DNA from: Nephrocerus scutellatus
Lineage: Eukaryota; Arthropoda; Insecta; Diptera; Pipunculidae
NCBI GenBank assembly: GCA_947095585.1
Contig: OX352761.1
Span: forward strand, 62,696,882-62,760,881
DNA length: 64,000 bases
Direction: 5' to 3'
In this document: positions 1-9,837 of the stretch, piece after piece
How positions within the stretch are numbered: position 1 is the stretch's first letter
How the letters are laid out: each line of letters opens with the position of its first letter
Position numbers and translations under genes: made by a program
The notes under the pieces: model-generated
What the model was told of the DNA's origin: nothing
The model's input: only the letters and a program-made list of their open reading frames with translations
Databases searched by the model: none

Positions 1-240
1 TCCCTGCCCCTTATAAGCGGAATAGATCAATAGTCTGCAATTGAGTACAAATTGTAAAGAATAAAGATTATGACTCATAAATAATTTGGTTTATCGCTAT
101 GGCTTATTTCTATATGTCACCAGTTGGTGCACGTGCATTTGTTTACATTATTGTGCGTTGTGTAGTAGATATTGATGTACAAAAAAACTTTGAATATTTT
201 CGGGTGTTTAGCGTGGTGTGTGCGCTATGGAAGGTATACA

Positions 241-1060
241 CTACAGCTGATGATACAACGCTATCGGCTTCCATTGAGTTGGTTAGTTAAAAAGAATGCA
301 ATTCTTGCTTGATTGGTTCGTGAGATATAATGAATACGACTATTATGTCGAACATTCAAGTCATTCTTGATTGGGGCAGATCTAAGAGGGTAGAATTTAA
401 CCCAAATAAAATCCAAGCTTGTCTCTTTTCTCAGAAGGCAGTTCAGCATTACGTGTAACCAAATGGTGCCCCTATTGCGAATTCCCTGATTCACTTAAAA
501 TGTTAGGTTTAAAAGTTTCAAGTGAACTTTCTTGGAAGAAACATGAAACATATTTATTAAATTTAAAAAAGGGCGAGCCAATGCTTAGGTTTTATAAAAC
601 GTTGTAACTTCTACTTCACCCCCTCTGAAGTATTAAGAATATATAAGACTTATGTTAGGCCAATTTAGGAATTTAATTCTCCAAAGTCTCATTTGCATTA
701 TCTTGATAGAATTCAGAATAGAGTTGTCCGTAAGATAAACGATGTAACCATTACTTTCTCTTGATTCATTGGAGCATTAACTGTTTTCTACAAATTTTAC
801 TACGGTAGATGTTCCTTAGAAACCCGTTCTCTAGTTCCAGATCCTTTTGTCGGCAAAGTGAACACTCGTTTCCCAACATTTCAAATCTTTATTTTATCCC
901 AGAGTGACGTCGATGTGGAATCAATTAGTCGACTACTTGTTTCCCGAAACGGTTAATTTCCAAGCCTTCAAAATATACGTCAACAAGCTCCTGAAGGACT
1001 GAATTGTTCAATAGAGGATCTATGCATTTTTTGAAGGCTGAATTACGTTTTATATTTTAT
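241..1060 (+). mobile_element. LINE reverse-transcriptase 3' fragment, copy 1
   Basis: Decayed non-LTR retrotransposon. The frame opens with the RT catalytic motif (ADDTTLSAS, near 250-276) and passes through a thumb segment (VEFNPNK, near 392) and a MLGLKVSS block (near 500). It ends in a C-terminal region near 905-1000 that matches LINE sequence at other sites (WNQL ... FPETVNFQAFK). Stops and frame shifts interrupt it repeatedly. There is no endonuclease, so it is 5'-truncated. A related copy lies at 8855-9312. The clade is Jockey/CR1-like, not resolved further. Confidence 0.75.
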
Positions 1061-1125
1061 GTAATGTTTTCTTGGACAGGGTTTTTTGTAGTTTTTCCTG
1101 ATCTATTGATTAGAAGTTTTATAGC

Positions 1126-1426
1126 TGGGGTATGCTCCCACTGAGCTCAGTGGATAACAGCATGGACTTCTGAGCAGGGGGTTCGTGGTTCGAACCCCAG
1201 TAACACCAAAAGTATTTTTCACGGTGTCCCACCTCTCGCGAATGGGTGACAAACGTTCCGAGAGTAATAACTTGTCACGGAATGCTTCTCAATTCGCCGT
1301 TCGGATCCGGCATTAAATTGAAGGTCCCCTCCATTTGTGTGCAAAAATATACATGCTCAACACAAATGGTTGCGAGAAGCAAGGCCTTGGACCGCAATAA
1401 TCTGTCGCGCCGAATATTATTATTAT
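1126..1426 (+). mobile_element. tRNA-derived SINE, full-length copy
   Basis: About 300 bp. The tRNA-like head has an A-box-like GAGCTCAGTGG (1143-1153) and a perfect B box GGTTCGAACCC (1187-1197), the internal RNA polymerase III promoter elements. The head ends CCAGTAACACC. The body contains the family marker CAATTCGCCGTTCGGATCCGG and the element ends in an (ATT)n tail near 1413-1426. Six copies of the family occur in this window. It is non-coding and would depend on a LINE for movement; which LINE is unknown. Confidence 0.85.
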
Positions 1427-1535
1427 GCTCAGCGGATCCAGGAGGTTCGTTACAGAAATTACATACACCATTTGTATTGTTTTTTTTTGTTGCTTTTATT
1501 TTATTTATTTCATTAACGTTAGTTTTATCTTGGAC

Positions 1536-2128
1536 TTGTAACCCCTTACCACGGGAGGGGGAAGTTACAAACCATTCTACAAGACGTAGCTAGCCAAATC
1601 ACAACTGGGAAGACTAAGTCCCTGCCCCCTATAAGCCGAATAGATCAATAGTCTGCAACCCCTTACCACGGGTGGGGGGAAGCTGCAGACTGTATACAAA
1701 CTTGATACTTAGCTAACCAAACAAAAACTGGAGAGACTACGTCCCTGCCCCCTATGAGCGGAATAGACGATAGTTTGCAATCCTTTACTACGGGTGGGGG
1801 AAGTTGCAAACTGTATACGAACTATTTTAATGATATTGATAATAACATATAACCCCTTACCGCGGGTGGGTGAGGGAAGCTATATGCTATGTATAGACTA
1901 AGTAAATTGCTAATGATAATAACTAAAAGCCCCTTACCGCGGGTGGGTGGAAGCTGTGAGTTATGTCTAAACTAGTGGTGCTAAGAATATAAATATATCT
2001 ATCCAAACCAGAACTGGAGGGACTAAGTCCCTGCCCCCTATAAGCGGAATAGAACTGTGGACTTGTAACCCCTTACCACGGGTGGGTACCATATAATTGC
2101 TACATATAAACCATATAAATTCTACAAG
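1536..2128. repeat. Array of six hairpins with a constant loop and variable stems
   Basis: Six copies of a core reading roughly CCCCTTACCACGGGTGGGGG are each flanked by short inverted repeats. Stems: 1536-1542 with 1564-1570 (TTGTAAC/GTTACAA); 1650-1657 with 1684-1691 (AGTCTGCA/TGCAGACT); 1772-1780 with 1804-1812 (AGTTTGCAA/TTGCAAACT); 1846-1851 with 1881-1886 (CATATA/TATATG); 1921-1930 with 1953-1962 (8 of 10 paired); 2062-2067 with 2123-2128 (wider loop). Several units are preceded by the shared ~50-bp motif with CCCTGCCCCCTATAAGCGGAA. No coding potential is seen. Confidence 0.85.
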
Positions 2129-2395
2129 ACGTAGCTAGCCAAATCACAACTGGGGAGACTAAGTCCCTGCCCCTTATAAGCGGAATAGATCAATAGTCTG
2201 CAATTGAGTACAAATTGTAAAGAATAGAGATTATGACTCATAAATAATATGGTTATCATATCACCAGTTGGTGCACGTGCATTGTTTACATTATTGTGCG
2301 TTGTGTAATAGATATTGATGTACAAAAAAAACTTTGAATATTTTCGGGTGTTTAGCGTGGTGTGTGCGCTATGGAAGGTATACCCTACAGCTGAT

Positions 2396-3205
2396 GATAC
2401 AACGCTATCGGCTTCCATTGAGTTGGTTAGTTAAAAAGAATGCAATTTTTCTTGATTGGTTCGTGAGATATAATGAATACGACTATTATGTCGAACATTC
2501 AAGTCATTCTTGATTGGGGCAGATCTAAGAGGGTAGAATTTAACCCAAATAAAATCCAAGCTTGTCTCTTTTCTCAGAAGGCAGTTCAGCATTACGTTAA
2601 ACCAAATAATGCCCCTATTGCGAATTCCCTGATTCACTTAAAATGTTAGATTTAAAAGTTTCAAGTGAACTTTCTTGGAAGAAACATGAAACATATTTAT
2701 GAAATTTCAAAAAGGGCGAGCCAATGCTTAGGTTTTATAAAACATTGTAACTTCTACTTCACCCCCTCTGAAGTATTAAGAATATATAAGACTTATGTTA
2801 GGCCAATTTAGGAATTTAATTCTCCAAAGTCTCATTTGCATTATCTTGATAGAATTCAGAATAGAGTTGTCCGTAAGATAAACGATGTAACCATTACTTC
2901 CTCTTGATTCATTGGAGCATTAACTGTTTTCTACAAATTTTACTACTGTAGATGCTCCTGAGAAACCCGTTCTCTAGTTACAGATCCTTTTGTCGGCAAA
3001 GTGAACACTCGTTTCCCAACATTTCAAATCTTTATTTTATCCCAGAGTGACGTCGATGTGGAATCAATTAGTCGACTACTTGTTTCCCGAAAAGGTTAAT
3101 TTCCAAGCCTTCAAAATATACGTCAACAAGCTCCTGAAGGACTGAATTGTTCAATAGAGGATCTATGCATTTTTTGAAGGCTGAATTACGTTTTATATTT
3201 TATGT
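2396..3205 (+). mobile_element. LINE reverse-transcriptase 3' fragment, copy 2
   Basis: Second copy of the fragment at 241-1060, created by the segmental duplication. It has the same GATGATACAACGC catalytic-motif region, the same stops, and the same C-terminal block near 3050-3145. It differs by scattered substitutions only, so it carries no extra coding information. It is inactive and 5'-truncated. Confidence 0.75.
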
Positions 3206-3268
3206 AATGTTTTCTTGGATAGGGTTTTTTTGTAGTTTTTCCCTGATCCATTGATTAGAAGTTTTATA

Positions 3269-3571
3269 GCTGGGGTATGCTCCCACTGAGCTCAGTAGAT
3301 AACAGCATGGACTTCTGAGGAGGGGGTTCGTGGTACGAACCCCAGTAACACCAAAAGTATTTTTCACGGTGTCCCACCTCTCGCGAATGGGTGACAAACG
3401 TTCCGAGAGTAATAACTTGTCACGGAATGCTTCTCAATTCGCCGTTCGGATCCGGCATTAAATTGTAGGTCCCCTCCATTTGTGTGCAAAAATATACATG
3501 CTCAACACAAATGGTTGCGAGAAGCAAGGCCTTCGACCGCAATGGTCTGTCGCGCCGAATATTATTATTAT
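3269..3571 (+). mobile_element. tRNA-derived SINE, copy with damaged B box
   Basis: Same SINE as 1126-1426, carried along in the duplication. The B box reads GGTACGAACCC (T to A), which should weaken polymerase III transcription, and the A-box region reads GAGCTCAGTAG. Body and (ATT)n tail are conserved. Confidence 0.85.
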
Positions 3572-3681
3572 GCTCAGCGGATCCAGGAGGTTCGTTACAG
3601 AAATTACATACACCATTTGTATTGTTTTTTTTTTTTGGTTGATTTTATTTTATTTATTTCATTAACGTTAGTTTTATCTTG

Positions 3682-3856
3682 ACAGATATTTACGATGGGT
3701 TATTACAAGATTTATTACTATATAGATATATGCTTACTATATTTTCGCGTTGGTTAACGAGTCGACGTCACGGCTTCACAAAGTGCATTCCCTGATAAGA
3801 GTCATGCTGGGGGTGATAACTGCCCAATCAAAAACTGGAGAGACTGCCCCCTATAA
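3682..3856. other. Unassigned spacer
   Basis: Sequence after copy 2 of the duplication, with no equivalent after copy 1. No frame, repeat or motif was recognised until a truncated piece of the AACTGGAGAGACT motif near 3832. Confidence 0.4.
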
Positions 3857-3874
3857 ACGGAATAGAACTGTGGA

Positions 3875-4025
3875 CTTGTAACCCCTTACCACGGGTGGGT
3901 ACCACATAATTCTACAAGACGTAGCTAGCCAAATCACAACTGGAGAGACTAAGTCCCTGCCCCTTATAAGCGGAATAGATCAATAGTCTGCAACCCCTTA
4001 CCACGGGTGGGGGGAAGCTGCAGAC
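3875..4025. repeat. Two further copies of the constant-loop hairpin
   Basis: Stems at 3875-3880 with 3913-3918 (CTTGTA/TACAAG, long loop) and 3985-3992 with 4019-4025 (AGTCTGCA against TGCAGAC). The latter matches the hairpin at 1650-1691 and keeps the core CCCCTTACCACGGGTGGGG. They follow copy 2 of the duplication as the six-unit array follows copy 1. Confidence 0.8.
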
Positions 4026-4049
4026 GTAGTTTCGTAGTTATAAGGACAA

Positions 4050-4612
4050 GGTTTGTATGAAAATAAAGTCCGCCGGAAAAGTAGGAAATTTTGGGAAATT
4101 CGGATGGTGTTTTTGTATGAAAATCTCAATAAAAAAAAAACTTTTAGTTTTTCATGTTTTATATGCATGTGTATCACCGATGGACAAGACTTTTTGTAAA
4201 AATTTGGAAGAGATCAAGATCCATGGTTGGGGGCTCCCAATAATTGAAAAAAAAATTTACCCGATTTTCTTCGAATTGTAAACACATGTGTTAATCCGAT
4301 GAACAACACTTCTTGTAAAGATTTAGAAGAGATCAGACCCGGGTCGGGGGGCTTCACACAATCCTCACCCGTTAGCGGAGTGATTTAAGCAACCGGGGGT
4401 GGGGTCGGGAAGTTCCCATACAACTGTCACCCGCGCGCGGAGTGATTTAAGCAAACGAGGATGCGGTCGGGGGGCTTCCATACAACTCTCACCCGCGAGC
4501 GGAGCGAGCGTAGTGATATAAGCAACCGGGGATGTAGACGAATAATCCACCCAGAAGTCATCTAGCAATAGATAATTAGTGCAACCCGTGCGAAGCCAGG
4601 GCGGGTCGCTAG
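4050..4612 (+). mobile_element. Helitron-like element 3' portion carrying tandem repeats
   Basis: The 3' end reads ACCCG-loop-CGGGT (4584-4606) followed by CGCTAG at 4607-4612 and then a T. This is the Helitron terminus pattern: a short GC hairpin, then CTAG, inserted before T. Inside are two ~115-bp satellite units (about 4146-4340) related to the Foldback arms downstream, then three ~75-bp units with the motif GAGTGATTTAAGCAACCGGG (4378-4540). The 5' TC end was not located. No Rep/helicase is present, so it is non-autonomous. Confidence 0.6.
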
Positions 4613-4717
4613 TATGTTTATATAAATAAAAAAAATATTTTTAATGCTCTGGACCGCTGAGCCGCTGCTAATGAAAGGGTGATTTTGGGTGTAGCCAAAT
4701 CCAAGGGCCAGCCAATG

Positions 4718-5830
4718 ATCAATTTTTAACCCACTTCCCAAAGTCCGATTTTATTGAAATTTTGTATTTCCGGAGACAACACTTTCTATTCAAATTTGAG
4801 GCCCCTCGGGCCCCGAGGTCGGGGGGCTCCCATACAAATATTTAACCCATTTTTTTTCGATTTTCTTCAAATTTTATACACATGTGTATCTCTGATAGAC
4901 AACACTTTTTGTAAACATTTTGGAGACCCCGGGTACCGGGTTCGTGGGACCCCATAACATTTTTTTAAAAAATAACCCGATTTTCTTCAAATTTTATATA
5001 CGCATGTATCTCCGATAGACAACACTTTTTGTAAAAATTTTGGAGACCCCGGGCCCTGGGTTCGTGGGTCCCATAATTTTTTTTTAAAAAAAATTAACCC
5101 GATTTTCTTTAAATTTTATATACGGATGTATCTCCGATAGGCAACAATTTTGTAAAAATTTTTTTAAAAAAATTAACCCGATATTTTCAAAAAAATCAAC
5201 CCGATTTTCTTCAAATTTAATACACCTCTGTATCTCCGATGGACAAAATTTTTTGTAAAGTTTTTGCAGTGAACGGGCCCTTAGGCCCGAGAGGTGCCTA
5301 TATAATATAGATAATAATAATATTCGCGCGACAGACGATTGCGGTTCAAGGCCTAACTTCTCGCGACCATTTGTGCTGCGCATATTAATTTTTGGACACA
5401 AATGGAAGGGACCTACAATTTAAGACCGGATCCGAACGGCGAATTGAGAAGCTTTCCGTGACAAGGTATTACTCTCGGAACGTTTGTCACCCATTAGCGA
5501 GAGGTGGGACACCGTGAAAAATACTTTTTGGTGTTGCTGGGATTCGAACCTGAACCTCCTGCTCAGCAGCCATGTGCACTTCCACTGAGCCACGGCGCCC
5601 ACGTGCCCATATAAATTTTTTAAAAATTAGCTCGATTTTCTTCAAATTTTTAACACATGTGTATTACTGATGGACATAACTTTTTGTAAATTTGTTGAAG
5701 TGATAGGGCCCTGAGACCCGTGTGGTGTCCATGTAATTTTTTTAAAAATTAGCCCGATGTTCTTCAAATTTTAACACATACCCATCTTCTATTAGAGAAT
5801 TTACATGAAAAATTTTAATTTTTATGGGTT
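4718..5830 (+). repeat. Foldback-like element, left arm of ~115-bp repeats
   Basis: About seven tandem units, each with CCGATTTTCTTCAAATTTTA, a palindromic ACACATGTGTAT-type core, GATGGACAACACTTTTTGTAAAAATTT, and a GC-rich CCCGGG block. The outer end is GATCAATTTTTAACCCACTTCCCAAAG (4718); the inner end is AGAGAATTTACATGAAAA (5793-5830). Both ends recur inverted in the right arm (6466-7545). A SINE is inserted at 5306-5602. Short frames through the repeats are by-products of unit length. Confidence 0.8.
5306..5602 (-). mobile_element. tRNA-derived SINE inserted in the satellite arm, with target-site duplication
   Basis: Full copy on the minus strand with the best-preserved head of the family: it starts GTGGGCGCCGTGGCTCAGTGG (A box TGGCTCAGTGG) and has B box GGTTCGAATCC at 5540-5550. 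The (ATT)n tail lies at 5311-5324. It is flanked by GTGCCTATATAA (5294-5305) and GTGCCCATATAA (5603-5614), a 12-bp target-site duplication with one mismatch. This shows retroposition into a pre-existing satellite unit. Confidence 0.9.
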
Positions 5831-6044
5831 GTTTTTTTTCTTTATTGCTTTTTCAATGAATCAGTGAGAATTCTGAGAAAATAAATTGAAACCGGCTACA
5901 AACGTGAGGAATGTGATATATTGTAAATTACATTCGTTTGATTTTTATTTTTATTTTAATTTTAATAAAGGGTATAACACGCCTTATTTCCGGAGCGTAT
6001 GTCATTCAGGGGATTCTCCTTTGGCAATAGGTTTATGTATATAA

Positions 6045-6440
6045 AAAAAGTCTATGCTTAACCTAAAGGTCTTGATCCGCAAAAGCTTTCTATTGATGAG
6101 AAAGAATTTTCTTATAGGATGGAAAATGGTATTTGTCGGCCATCAAACAGCTGCATAGCAGTGGCAAACCTGTGGGGACTATAGGAAACTAAATAGTATT
6201 ACGGTTCCCGATAGATACCAAATTCCCCATGTACAGGATCTCAATCGTAATTTGCATGGTAAAATATTTTTTTCAGTCATAGATTTGGTAAGATAGATTT
6301 GGAATACATCCGTTACCTGAAAAAGTTTCAGCAGTGATGGATTTTCCTGAACCATCCGCAGTTTGTGGTTTAAAACGTTTTCTCGCCAGTTTAAACTTTT
6401 ACCATCAATGCAGCTCAAATTCAAATTCCTTTGATGTCGT
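6045..6440 (+). mobile_element. Gypsy-type LTR retrotransposon RT fragment
   Basis: Fragment of Gypsy pol in the centre of the Foldback-like structure. Readable pieces include KGLDPQKLSIDEKEF, MENGICRPSNS, CGDYRKLN and VPDRYQIPHVQDL, the N-terminal fingers of a Gypsy RT. The frame then reaches FFSVIDLVR, the motif-A region with its catalytic Asp, and stops. There are frame shifts near 6165 and a stop after LVR. No LTR, protease or integrase is attached. Confidence 0.75.
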
Positions 6441-6465
6441 GATGTCGTAAAAGGAAACAAAAAAA

Positions 6466-7545
6466 AGCATAAAAAATAAAAATTTTCGTGTAAATTCTCT
6501 GATCTGGGTTACACAATGTTCAGTTTGAATAAAATCGGGTAAATTGTTAAAAAAATTGTTCGGGAGCCCCCTACCCGATCACTCCAAAATTTTAGCAAAT
6601 AGTGTTTCCATCGGAGATACACATGGGTATAAAATATAAAGAAAATCGGGCTAATTTTTAAAAAATTATATGAGAGCCCCTCGACCCTGGGGCCACTTCC
6701 AAATTTTTACAAATAGCGTTGTCCATAAGATTAAACATGTGTGTATAAAATTTGAAGAACATCGGGTAATTTTTTTAACCGAGTTCCGACACCGGGGCCC
6801 GATCACTCCAACATTTTTACGAAAAGTGTTGTCTATCGGAGATACACATGCCTATAAAACTTGAAGAAAATCGGGTACTTTTTTTATGAAATTTGTATGG
6901 TACCCCCTAACCCTGGGGCCCAATCACTACCAAATTTTTACAAAAAGGGTTGATCATCGGAGATAAACATGCGTATAAAATTTGAAGAAAATCGGGTACT
7001 TTTTTTACAAAATTTCAATGGGCGACCCCCGACCCCGGGGCCCGATCACTTCCAAATTTTTTACAAAAAGTGTTGTCCATCGGAGATACACATGCATATC
7101 AAATTTCAAGAAAATCGGGTACTTTTTTACAAAATTTGTATGGGTGCCGCCCCGACCCCGAGGCCCGATCACTTCCAAATTTTTACAAAAAGTGTTGTCC
7201 ATCGGAGATACTTATGCGTATAAAATTTGGAGAAAATCTGGTACTTTTTTAAAAAAATTCTATCGGACCCCGGTGCCCGATCACTTCCAAATTTTTACAA
7301 AAAGTGTTGTCCATCGGAGATACATATGCGTATAAGATTTGAAGAAAATCGGGGAAATTTTGTAAAAACATTTGTATGGGAGCCGCTCGCCCCCGATGCC
7401 CGAGGGGCACAAATTTCAATAGAAAGTATTGTCATGGGAAATACACACGTGTGCAAAGTTGGAATAAAATCGGGTTTTAGGAAGTGTGTTAAAAATTGAT
7501 CACAAGACTCTACCCACCAGCCAGCCAGCTACGGCACGGCCATGA
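6466..7545 (-). repeat. Foldback-like element, right arm (inverted copy of left arm)
   Basis: About eight units of the same ~115-bp repeat in the opposite orientation, reading ACAAAAAGTGTTGTCCATCGG then AGATACACATG then AAATTTGAAGAAAATCGGG. The inner end (6466-6505, TTTTCGTGTAAATTCTCT) mirrors 5793-5825. The outer end (GTGTGTTAAAAATTGATC, 7476-7502) mirrors 4718-4740. The outer sequence CACCAGCCAGCCAGC recurs at 11605 beside the second structure of this type. Stop-free frames of 80-117 codons run through the units in more than one frame, as expected of repeats. Confidence 0.8.
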
Positions 7546-7689
7546 CAGAAGAGAAATTAATGGAACGATTTATGGCGAATGCCATTTCAAAATTGTAAAG
7601 AAAGTTTAATATTGTATGCACTGTTAGTTCATCCTAATTCGTCAGCTAAAATAAGATGATGATTGATGTTTCAGAGATATCTTTAGGAG

Positions 7690-8340
7690 CCGTTCTTTTG
7701 GGGTCGCTGATATGAATGGTGATGGTAAGACAGCTCTATGGGGATGTCGATAACTGATGGATGGCGGGGTGACCGATATCTGTGTTTATAGTTTTTGGGG
7801 TCGCTTAGTTGAATGGTAATAGTAAGAGAGCTCTATGCCGATGGGGTCGATAACTGAAGGTGGGGGGTGAACGATATTACCTAGTGTTGATTTTATAGTT
7901 TTCGCGGTCGTTGAGTTGAATGGTGATGATAATACAGCTCTATGCCGATGGGGTCAATAACTGAGGGTGGGGGGTGACCGATATTAGTGTTGATTCTATA
8001 GTTTTCTGGATCACTGCGTTGAATGGTGAGGTTGTAAGACAGATTAGTAGCCGTGTCTCATGACAATATAACATTGACATCCGATTTTTGAAATATGCCA
8101 CAGAACTATTAAATTCCATTTATCCGGCTGTTTCTCAAAACTAACACATTTTGAACCGGTTGCGAGAAAGAGCCATTCTTGCTGCTAAAAATGGAGACAT
8201 CCACTATCCTCCAATTATTCTATGGATTCTCGACTCGCCAAAACTTTGCAACGACACAAGGCTGTGCGTAACAAAAATGCTGGGCAATATAATTGACTGA
8301 AAAGGGACAGTGAAACAATTTTTATCCCACGGACAGTTTT
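7690..8340 (+). mobile_element. Helitron remnant: ~100-bp satellite followed by helicase scraps
   Basis: 7690-8040 holds about three units of a satellite with GATATTAGTGTTGATT, TCGCTGAGTTGAATGGTGA and AAGACAGCTCTATG. Then 8070-8340 carries decayed pieces of a Helitron Rep/helicase C-terminal domain: a segment like YPAFSQN ... RLRERAILAAKN, then PKLCNDTRLCVTKM. The same satellite-plus-helicase order occurs at 39186-40535 (minus) and, without the helicase, at 44030-45043. This copy lacks its 3' terminus, being cut by LINE sequence at about 8345. Confidence 0.7.
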
Positions 8341-8344
8341 AGGA

Positions 8345-8625
8345 AACCTAAACATTTCGCAGCATTCTTAGCGATAGCAAATATGTGGTCGTTTCAACGA
8401 AGCTTGTTGTTGACGCACATACCGAGAATTCCGAGTTTTTCAGTTTCTTCTATGCAAGATCCATTCATGGATAAAGGTTGGGGGTTTAAATTACGCTTGG
8501 ACGACAGAAGACAGCATTGAGTTTTAGCAGCGTTAAATTCAACTACATAGCCCCCACCTTGTTATGTTGTTAAGGTCAGAATTTAACGTGCTTAACATAC
8601 GTTGTTCTTCAAGTTCCATTTGCGA
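8345..8625 (-). mobile_element. LINE RT fragment (same family as 36777-38895)
   Basis: On the minus strand the frame reads VEFNAAKTQCCLLSSKR, PLSMNGSCIEETEKLG and CVNNKLRWNDHIFAIAKNA. This matches the thumb region of the LINE at about 38100-38340 on the plus strand. It is truncated at both ends and sits between a Helitron scrap and a Gypsy scrap, so it is a nested or recombined fragment. Confidence 0.75.
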
Positions 8626-8639
8626 CGACGAGGAGCGTG

Positions 8640-8840
8640 CAGAAAGCGTTGATCACACTATAATAGGGGCCGATTTGTTAAAACATTTCGGGTTCCTTGT
8701 GGATCTGAAAAAAAATGTCTAGTTGATCTTTTGAACTATTTACGTGCTAAGGGTCCAATCATCTTATCAATTGATTTTCATAGTATTTCTATAGTACATA
8801 GCGACATTAATACTAAATGCAATCAGTCATATGCAGAAAA
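8640..8840 (+). mobile_element. Gypsy-type protease-to-RT linker fragment
   Basis: A short frame reads IIGADLLKHFGFLVDLKK and then, after a stop and frame change, LLNYLRAKG and HSISIVHSD. The pattern IxGADFLxxFxLLVD is typical of the C-terminal part of Gypsy retropepsins just before RT. No catalytic DTG segment lies upstream. It is truncated at both ends. Confidence 0.6.
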
Positions 8841-8854
8841 AATAATAATAATAC

Positions 8855-9312
8855 AAGTGTCATCCTTATCGCCTACGCTTTACTTAATATATATTAATGA
8901 CCTATTATCTTCTACAACCTGTGATATCCATTCATTTGCTGATGATACAACGCTATCGGCTTCCATTGAGTTTGTTAGTTAAAAACAATGCAATCCTCGC
9001 GATTCTGTTAAACATTCAAGTCATTCATGATTAGGGCAGATCTAATAGGGTGGAATTTAACCCAAATAAATTCCAGGCTTATGTTTTTTCTCAGAAGGCA
9101 GTTCAGAATTACGTGCAACCAGTAATGAATGGTGCCCCTATTGCGAAATCTGATTTACTTAAAATGTTAGGTTTAAAAGTTTCAAGTGAACATATTTGTG
9201 TGATTTCAAAACGAGCGAGGCAATGCTTATGTTTTATAAAACATTGTAACTTCAACTTCACCCCCTTTGAAGTATTAAGATTATATAAGACTTATGTTTT
9301 TGGAATTTAATT
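8855..9312 (+). mobile_element. LINE RT fragment with catalytic motif
   Basis: Related to the fragments at 241-1060 and 2396-3205 but less decayed. It starts in the LSPTLYLIYINDLL block, passes FADDTTLSAS (RT motif C, two catalytic Asp) and continues as VEFNPNKFQAYVFSQK, LKMLGLKVSSE and LRLYKTYV. There is one stop and frame change after the motif-C segment. It ends near 9312, where sequence becomes unassignable. Confidence 0.75.
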
Positions 9313-9837
9313 CGTATGTATGGGATAGGGGGCTCCAAAATCTTATTTTTATTATCTGTAGAGTGGACACAGACCGAAATACAGACAGACAGACAGATTT
9401 TTTTATTTTCGCTTTTTCTGACTCAGGAGATACGGAATGGGAAAATCTGCAAAAATCCCGAGTTCGAAAATGTTCATTATTACTATACATACTTCCTTTT
9501 ATTATGTAAAAGAAAGTTAAATCAGAACAGAATAATACATAAAGTACCGTATGTTATTTCTAAATGCCTTTTTGCATTGCCATTTATTTTAGGTCACTTG
9601 AAAAAAGCAGAAAAAGTCGAAATCGGGTACGTTGCATATCTTAGTGGATTTATTGATAATTGTGTTGATTTATACTATTATTTGTTTATTTAGAGGGACG
9701 GTAAAATGCACTCAACACCGACGAAAAGACAAAACGAGAGAATAGTAAAATTCACTCTCCTTGTGTACAATTGCCGAAAAATTGGAAGAAGTGCTTAAGT
9801 TGTGTGGCCGTTTTTAAAGAATAAAAAAATTTTAGGT
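9313..9837. other. Unassigned AT-rich sequence
   Basis: A short (CAGA)n run at 9384-9396 and low-complexity AT-rich DNA. Frames up to 125 codons exist here but show no motif, no compositional bias and no conserved neighbour. I see no gene. Confidence 0.4.

Larger units (their letters stand above)
1..3681. repeat. 2.16-kb direct segmental duplication (LINE + SINE block)
   Basis: Positions 1-1533 recur at 2163-3681 in the same orientation with few differences. Each copy holds the same order: a leader beginning with the CCCTTATAAGCGG motif, a LINE reverse-transcriptase 3' fragment, then a tRNA-derived SINE. Copy 2 lost about 25 bp near 2255, and the copies diverge sharply after the AGTTTTATCTTG motif (1533 and 3681). 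The sequence between the copies (1534-2162) is the hairpin array listed separately. Shared LINE stop codons and frameshifts show that the block decayed before it was duplicated. Confidence 0.9.

Noticed and set aside
1141..1200. Possible functional tRNA genes at the SINE heads (also 5520-5602, 46634-46697)
   Set aside because: The A/B boxes are present but the cloverleaf is not preserved, and each head is followed by the same SINE body. They are tRNA-derived, not tRNA genes.
6969..7335. Overlapping plus-strand frames of 84-117 codons
   Set aside because: They translate the same ~115-bp repeat in several frames at once; no frame is favoured.
9294..9693. 71- and 125-codon plus-strand frames after the LINE RT fragment
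   Set aside because: No motif and low-complexity AT-rich content; they overlap in two frames.
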